This document shows positions 24,001 through 33,000 of a DNA stretch of 64,000 bases, one piece after another; the first letter of the stretch is position 1, and each line of letters starts with the position of its first letter. A program made the position numbers and the translations under genes. The DNA comes from Euborellia annulipes (taxonomy: Eukaryota; Arthropoda; Insecta; Dermaptera; Anisolabididae), in assembly GCA_023213315.1 (NCBI GenBank), contig JAKCPI010024858.1, positions 1 through 64,000 of the forward strand. Direction: 5' to 3'. The notes beneath the pieces are model-generated. The model had not been told where the DNA came from. It saw nothing but the letters and a program-made list of their open reading frames with translations, and made no database searches.

Positions 24001-27000
24001 TTATATACTAGTCTCAAAGCCCGCCTTCGGGCGGGTCCATATACCTGGAAAGCTGGTATAGAGAGTAACTAACTGCCTCTCTAATTTCCAAGCCAACTTG
24101 TCGATTTTGTGTTCTCATATTGAAGAAATTTGATTATAATTAATTCTCCAAAATATTTAAAGGGGCCCTTACTAGAAGTCATCCACAACACCTTCATGAA
24201 ATGGATCTTGGGTCTACAGAAAAACACTCCAACTTACATATGGAAAATGGAAATGGGAAGATGGAGCTGGAGAAATAAGATAATAGAAAAGAAACTGAAA
24301 ATGATTTTGAAAATATACGAGATGCCGGAAGAAATCTGCCTAGAAGAACTGTTAAGAAGAGGGAAGAATGGCGATCTTATAAGATGGATGGCAGATATAG
24401 TGAAGATCGGAAAAGAAGAGAGGAAGACCTTTCAATAGACAAGACAATTGATAGTTTAGAAGAGGAGCTCAAATATGTATTTAAGACTAACTGGGACAGT
24501 GAGGTACAAGAGACGTGGACAAGAATTGACAACTCAACTTATAACCCGCTCTACAAACAAATGAAAAAGGACTTGGGGATAGAAGACTACCTGGCTAACA
24601 GATATTTAAGGGAAAGAGACAAAATGACATGGGCAAGAATAAGGTGTGGGAATGACTTAATGAAATTTGGGGAAAGAACTACTTGCAGGTTTTGTGAATC
24701 GACAGACGAAACACTAATACACTTAATGACATGTGAGATGATGGACCAGGAACTGACAGACGAATGGAGAGAATGGAGAAAAGGAAAATTAATAAGGAAT
24801 GGACAAGACGAGAAGAAGTGGGCAAAAGAAATTATAAAGGGACTCGATATTAAATGGTGCCAATTCTGGAGAATTCTTCAAGAAGAAAGAAGACTAGAAA
24901 GATAGAGAAGTGCACTGTGATGAGACTGTAAATAAATGTAAATAACAAAAAAAAAATTTAATTAATGTATCCCAAACCCCAAACTGGGGAGGGAGGGAAT
25001 CGAATAAATAAATTAAATTAAATTAAAGGGGCCCTTACACGGAGATTGAGAGTGATCAGTCCGATCGTCAGTGTTTTCTTCATTCAAGTATAATTTTACA
25101 CATATCATTCAGATTTCCAATCAGAATCAAGTTCTTTTTAACTCATTCGACTGAGGGAAGCCAATTTTTCTTCTTAACTAAACTAACTTAGTTCCCTGCC
25201 ACTAAGTATCAATGAAAAACAAAAAGAAAACGGCCATCAGTCCTTCAGTCTTGCCCATACACGTTCAATCAAAACGCCAAACGGCTCAAATACTGACAGT
25301 ATGATTGATCGTGTAAAGTCCCCTTAAGAGATTCAAGGGGGATCCAGAGGTGTTTCTCGGGGGGGGGTAATCTGGTGTGACTCGTCGCACAGCACACTAT
25401 TTTTTTTAATTTCGGTAATTTAAAAGCGCATTCTGTATTTGTTTGCCAGAATATAAATACACATCAAATTTTTAAGTATTAATTTTAAAAATTTTACATT
25501 AAAAATAAATTTTTTTGCGAAAAAAGGTATTATTACTACGTTACTTCCTGGTTCATGTACTATATGTTTTCTTAATTTCAAATAGATTCATTGGAAATTG
25601 TGGATTTCTATAGAAGATAGATAACAAAGAATATTCTCTTGTTGTTTCAGATCTCGATTGCCCTCCACTCGGACCAGAAGATGAAATTCTCCAACAAATA
25701 TCAAATGGCTTTGAAGTAATTTTCACTTGATTATTTTTAAATTTTATGATTTTCTTTCTAACTAATTTTTAATTCTTCTAGATTCCAATGCTCCTCGATG
25801 AAGACACCTCACAAACAAATAGCAGCGGAAGCGGGAGTGGAAGTGACCAAGGAAGTTTATTTCTTGACACTTTCATTGACCCCATGTATAGTATGATGGA
25901 TGAATTTATAGATCCTCTACGTGTCTGGGAGAACGATGGATCCAACTTAGCACCCTTTCCTGGTTAGTAACATAAAAGAAATCAATTAAAAAAAAAAGAG
26001 AATCTAATTTTCTTTTATTATTTATAGAATGTCTGATAAAAGAGGAAGTGGATATGGAAACATCATCTGCTTCTCCAGCACCATCCAGTGAGAGTTCAGA
26101 TAATTGGTCGCAACCTCCAGCTTCAGAATCCAAAGTAATTTCTAAAAAAAAAAAAAAAAAATAATTACCTTTATCAACAAATTCTTATAAATAATTTTTT
26201 TTCTTCAGTTCGGACTGGAAACACCACCTATCTCTCCCCCATCTCAACCCTCTTCGTCATCATCATCATCGGACAATAGTCCGCCAACGACACCTTCACC
26301 AACTTCAAATTCAACAATACTATCTCCAACTTCAAATGGGATACCACTTGGAACTTCCTCTAATCCAATCATGGTTGTTTCTCCGATCAATCTAATGCCT
26401 ATAAATTCAAATACTAAATCAGATGCTCCGGCTTCCTCCCTTGTTCACAGTGAGTATAACATGAATAATTAATAATTCACAAGTTAAATTCGAAACAAAT
26501 CTATCTAAAGCTCAACAAAATTTTATTTCAAAAACAGCTGCATTAATAAAATTAAAAGTGAAATTTTTAAAGAAATGTTTTTAAGGCTTTTTTTTTTTTT
26601 TTTTAAACATTCACACTTTTTTCTCATTCACACTCACATTCACAGTCCTTTCGGCAACTTAGGCCATTTAAGACTTTGACGATAACCGTTATATATGAAA
26701 ATATCTATTGTGGTTCCAGGCATTCTTATTTAAGCCATTTGGTATCCAAATGGCTTAAATAAAATCATCGGACTGCCTGGGTCCGAACCCGCGACGTTTG
26801 GTATAGGAGGTAGGCACGCTACCTACTACGCCAGACCCGGGGGCGTTTTTAAGGCTTAAATTTGATGAGATTCGATTACTACGTAGAGTTGCATTACATC
26901 TAGTTTTCAAACTCCCTAGTTGAAAAAATTATCCAACATTGCTGAGTTGGGAGATAGTCTAGGTCTTTTATCTAGTGTGTTCCTCTCTAGGAATCAGGGG

Positions 27001-30000
27001 CGTATATAGAAATTTTTTTCGGGGGGGGGGGGGGCCTGAACTCAAACATTTTTCTGGGGAAAATTTTTTTTTAAAGAAACTAAATTTTTTTCACACGAAA
27101 TTTTTTGGGAATATTTTTTCTTTTGGGAACCAAATATTTCCATCCTGCGGAAAAATTTGGTGCGCTGATGTCTGTATATCCCTATATATGTATATGTGTT
27201 TGGGAAATTTCGGAGGGGGGGGCGGGCCCCCTCGGCCCCCCTTATATACGCCCCTGCTAGGAATATGTTTAAATCTTTATACTAATGGAATTTCTTATCT
27301 GTGCATCCCTAATTTTTCTCTGCAAATTTTGAGGAATTTTTTTTTATAACAAAAGAAAACGAGACAAATATGTCTACTTTAAAAAAATTTCCGAAAACAA
27401 ATGGATGAGAATCTTAAGTTTATATTTATTTTATCATCACTCTTAAGCGGCCTATACCCACACAGTTTAACTGCGCAGGATAACAGCCTGAGCAAAAGTT
27501 TCTACTTTTGCACAGATTAACTGCGCAGTTTCCTCAGTTTATCGTACAGTTTCTGCAGTTCTTCTGTGTCGCTGTAGCGTGTTATCCACAAAATTTAAAG
27601 AACGGGAATAGTGTAACTTATTTTAATAAAATATGAATCACCAGATTGTTGGTATGGTAGTTGTGGCTGTTGAGTTGTATTAAGGAGGGGTTGGGGGGAG
27701 AGAGAGGCACAAAAAAAAAAAAAAAAAAAAAAATTTTAAAAAAAAAAAATTTCCCCCCCTCCCCCCCCCCTAAATATGAATATTACTGTTTCTTAATCAT
27801 CAAAAAAGATGCCTTTCTTAGTTTCATCGAGGCCCATCATAATTTGCCCGAATTGTGGGACCCATTGCATATTCAAATCGCATAAAAAAGGGGACGGGAT
27901 TTTAAGTACAGTGAGGGACAATATTAAGTCACACCAGGGCGTATTCAGGGGGGCAGGGGGCCGGGCCCCCCCCAAAGCCTTCTCCAAAACAAAAAAATAC
28001 CTATTGTTTTCCCTAATGATTTTTTTTTTTTTTAATAGTTATTTTATTAACTCTCATAGATTCTAAAATCTAAAAAAAAAAACTTATAAATAATTGAAAA
28101 AATCTCTAATATATACGAATTTTGTATTAAAATAATTTTTTATTTCAAGAAAAAAATTTTTATTTTATTTGTTTTTATTTCTCTTTAAAATTTGTCCACT
28201 TTAAGTTTCTTGGAGAAGGGGGGGGTTCTCCCCCCCCCGGGTGTTCATAAAACTTTTGCCCCCCCCCCAAGCAGAAATCCTGGCTACGCTACTGAGTCAC
28301 ATCCATGACTTTTCTACATGTGATTATATCATTGTTTTTAAAAAAAATATTACATATTTTTTAATTGAAACTTTCATGGTTCAAACTTAGAAAATTTTCA
28401 TTTTCTTTTATAAAAACTATGAAATAATCACAAGTAGAAAACGCATGGGTGGGACTAATATTGCCCTCACTGTACATCACATGGCTGCTCTTCTTTTTCT
28501 AACCAACTTTAGAGAGAGAGATTTTCGGAGAATATTTCGTTCACACTGCAGGAAAAAACTGAGGGAACTGAGAGCAAAACTGATGGGAAAACTGAAGTAG
28601 TCCACACACCTTCGGTTCAGATATCTGTACTGTTTTTACTCAGTTTTTTGCACAAGAAAACAGCGCTGTAAAACTGTGTGAATATGGGTCGCTTTAGATT
28701 TCTATTTTTTCGCTGTTATAGAAAAGAATACTTATTAAAAAAGATAAGAAATTTTGGTCAAGGACAGGAAAATTATTATGTAAATCATAATTCTGAAACT
28801 AATAATATATTTGTTTGTTTTAATTTCAGTGCCATTTCCTTCTACAAGTACCACTCGATCTCCTATTAAACGAATTAAAATCATTCCGAAACCAGAAACA
28901 GGATTAAATAGTCAACAGCCACCATTAAACCAACAGGCACAAATTCCTAATCCTAATACCAATGACAACACCAAATCATCAGCCTCAACCAGAACTATAG
29001 TCCTTTCACCTCAAGATTTTGCCGCTCTAACTCAACAAGTCAAACGAAACCCCGTCGCAGCGCCCACGATTAAAATTCAGACCGTGCCACCAAATCCACC
29101 TGCTCCAAACAAATCCAATGTCTCAAAAGTGTCTCCAATAACAGTTATCAAAACGGAACGCTTAGTATCTACGCCAACGCCAAAGGTGGCTTTAGCTCCA
29201 CCACAAACTCCTCTCCCTCTTCCGGCAACAGGCTCAGGGAGGAAACAAGAATTAGAGGTTCGCTAATATAACTTGCTATTTAAATTAATTTGATTATTTT
29301 TTAAATAATTTTTTTCTCTAATATAGATAAAAGCAATTAAACGTCAACAACGAATGATTAAAAATCGGGAATCTGCTTGTCTTTCAAGAAAGAAAAAGAA
29401 GGAATATGTGACTTCTCTTGAAAATCAAATTACTGAATTACACAAAGAAAATATCCAAATAAAATTGGTAAATTTTATTAATATTAATAGAATAAAAAAT
29501 AAAATAATAAAAGATGATTTTTCAAAATTTTAGGAAAATATTGCCCTAAAAGAAAGACTGAAATTATATGAAGAAAATGCATCTTGGAAAAGGCCCTCTT
29601 TACAAGCAAGGAAAACGACAGTTGTGCTTGTGGTCCTTCTCGTGGTCTCTTTTAATCTTGGTTACAGGTATATTCAAAATTATTCATTAAATTACCAAAG
29701 TTGATATTGAATAGAAATACTTTTGTAGTTTCGGGAAAACCGTGGTTTGTTTGTATAAGATACTTAAGATTTGATACTTGTGTGATATTTTGCCGCCCTT
29801 ATAGTTATACCGCCTTTTTTTTTTAAAATTATTTAGAACAATAATTATTTACCACCCCTCTGAAGGGGGAGAGTATCAAAATTTAATCCTTTTTTAGAAC
29901 CTAATCATAAAAACTCCGCCAGCTAAAAGGGTATAAGAGCAAATTTTTTGTTTTAATGGTAATGGCGTTCATTCCCAGGGGCGGGGGAAATGGGAAAGGT

Positions 30001-33000
30001 TATTGGTATATACATTTCTAAAGCCTGTCTAATCAAATTTTATAGATTGTATTTGACTAAATGATGCTTCGAATATCTTAAATTTCGAAAGTTTGTTATT
30101 ATTAGTTTATAGCAAGCATCGTGTAGCTGAACTTAGCATAGTTTTAGTTAAAAATTCGAGTTGGAACATTTTCCCTTAGTTGTTGAACATATGCCAGAGT
30201 CAGTGGCGCAACCAGGATTTGCTCCTGGGGGGGGGGTGGGGGGGCTGATCTCAAAAAATTTTTCTGTGAAAATTTTTTTTTTTCGCCCCGCGGGGAAATT
30301 TTTCCCTGTCCGTAAAAATATTTTACCTTTTTTTAGAGAGGCTAAATTTTTGCCGCCCGCGGAACCAAATTTTTTCACTCCTGGGGGGGGGGGGGGGTTA
30401 AAACCCTACCCCCCCCCCCTGGGTTGCGCCAGTGGCCAGAGTCAAAGGAAGTCTCAAACATTCGAAGGAGTCGATTTATTTGATTTAGAACATGACATCC
30501 GCCGACTGAGATCGCAATGCGTTACGTCCGGGGTCGATTTTAAAAAATGAATATAATTTAGATCAGTTTATTAAAATAAATAACTAAACCTAATTTTTTT
30601 TTTCTAACTTCTAATATTAATATTGTATATTTATATAGTATGTATAGGCCTATAATCTGCCGGATCTTTTGACTCAATTTTTGAATCAAAAGTTTGATTG
30701 TTCGATAATTTATAAAGCGATCTAAAAATGTTTATTAAAGCTTTTGTGGTTTGTGTTATTATTATTATTATTATTATGGAAGTATTTAATTATAGACTAC
30801 ATTTTGTATTAATTATTTGAAGGAGGTATATAGCTGAGTGTTGATAATCAAATAGGAAGAATAAAATGAGCTGCTTGCTCATTTTATTCTTCCTATTTGA
30901 TTAATTATTTATTAAAAATATAAATACTATACAACGTTTCGATTGCTTATTCTACAGTACAACGTTTCGACTTCTTATTCTACAGTCGAAACGTTGTACA
31001 GTATTCATATTTTTAATAAATAATTAATACAAATTGTATAATTAACAAATCCCATAATAACGATCTAATAATCTTTATGCAACTTACGGTCTTTATTTTT
31101 TTCTTATTGATTATTTTTTTATTTCCTTTTTTATTTTAAATAATCAAATCTACATTTTAGCGCCCTTTGGACAAACAAAAATGGCCTAAATTGGCCAGAA
31201 AGGGATTCCAAAGTATTTTCAAGTCGACCCTCTGTGGTTGGCAGCTCCTCTTCTCAAAACACCAAATCAATTGCATCTGACGCTTCTGCATCTTCATCAG
31301 ACGCAGACGCTCATATTACTCGAGCGTTGCTTTGGTCTCCGCCATCAGCTGAAGAGGATTATGACGATTCAATAGCCAATGCCACCCAATCTTTGACTTG
31401 TCCTGTCCTTATTAATCAAACCGAGTCTATACGGTAAATTTTAATTTGGAAATTAATTTTAAAGAGCGAGTGAAGAAATTAATGGTTTTTTTTTTTTATT
31501 TTAAGATTGGATTCTGAGCTTCGTCGTTGGATTGGAGTTGATAATAAAACAACAGGGATTTCAAGGCAGCTTTTGGTACCTTCATCGAATACACCTTCGG
31601 CTTCTTCATTATTCGTACCCAGGCTTAGAAAACGACCTCGTTTGTAAGTTAGAATTAGTCCTATTTATTTTCTTCCTAACCAGTAAGATTTGCATATACA
31701 GTATATATTTAATTTTCGGTTTAATTGCATTGATTCTATTTTCACTAGTTGTAAAAAGTTCAATATTTATATTAGTTGATTGATTTCCGAATGCTTAACA
31801 CATTCCATCTTTAGTGCCTCAAATTTATAAATGTGAAACATTATAAATAATTTTAAAATACGATTTGAGAGGCCCTTCTATGGACAACGTTTCGATGATC
31901 GAGTCGCTGAGAAAAATTTATATTTTTATATATAGACCCCTAATAGAAAAAAAGATATATACAGAATGTATATATTGTTTTATAATAATTTAATTGAGCC
32001 ACCCAGGGTCGCAGACAAACTTGACGGGTCCCGGGGCTACATAATAATACCCCCCCCCCCCACACCCTTAAAAGTTTTTTTAGTATGTAGAAGGCTATTT
32101 TGGCTTTCATGCCAACAATTTTTTACAGTTTTTGACAACATTTTTGAAACCGTTATACATAGATTTAAATAAAAAAGTTATTTAAAAATTTTTCAAAATT
32201 TCCTAAACATAGGCTTACCATAATTTATCCGGACAGCCGACTACCGGAGGGGGTCTGGAGGTATGGAAATTTTTTTTTGAAAATTACACTGAAATCTGCT
32301 GTTTTAGCTAACCTGAGACGTGTAAAATATTATCAAACTTTCTTTGAGCTTAAAGGGCCCAGGCCCCCTCAGAAAAAAAATTTAAAAAAATATGATTTTT
32401 TTAAATTAAAATTTTAAGATTTGAGCCCGGGCCCTTTCAGGAAAAAATTCCAAGAAAATGATTTTTTTTTATTGAGATTTTAAGGGCCCGGGCCCCTTGA
32501 GGAAAAAAATTCCAAGAAAATGATTTTTTTAATTGAAATTTTAAGATTTGAGCTTTAAGGGCCCGGGCCCCTTGAGGAAAAAATTCCAAGAAAATGATTT
32601 TTTTTTTTTTTAACAAGACATGTGAGTGTTCTTTATTGATGAGGCCAAACATCCCATGGCCCCCGGGAATCGAACCCAGGATCTCCGCCTTTCCGGGGCA
32701 TAGGCGTGCTATCCATTGCACCAGGCCACCGGACCCTCGACCTGCACCAATAAAACTCACTTCCCCTTATATGCAGTTAGTCGCGCAAGTTACTAACTCG
32801 TAACGAATAGGTGAAAAACTTTAAAGAAAAATTTTCCACCTATTTTTTTTATTGAGATTTTAAGGGCCCGGGCCCCTTGAGGAAAAAAATTCCAAGAAAA
32901 TGATTTTTTTTAATTGAAATTTTAAGATTTGAGCTTTAAGGGCCCGGGCCCCTTGAGGAAAAAAATTCCAAGAAAATGATTTTTTTTAATTGAAATTTTA

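Larger units (their letters stand above)
15143..25650 (+). other. ATF6 intron 1, 10.5 kb of repeats
   Basis: Contains, in order: the 52-bp palindrome, G/C-rich MITE fragments (16055-16200), two SINEs, a GC-richer stretch at 18270-18420 of unknown nature, the 19603-20802 nest, the 21459-22012 MITE, hammerhead-like fragments (23222-23300), SINE D, a Helitron end and the LINE-in-MITE nest. No additional exon was recognised. Confidence 0.7.

Noticed and set aside
30161..30550. 129-codon plus-strand frame across ATF6 intron 8
   Set aside because: It runs through the MITE 30201-30434. The downstream part ([18 protein letters not shown]) reads coding-like but has no splice support and no match to ATF6.
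31880..31915. ACAACGTTTCGATGATCGAG as a hammerhead
   Set aside because: Contains GAAACGTT on the minus strand, but no CTGANGA core and no stem II.
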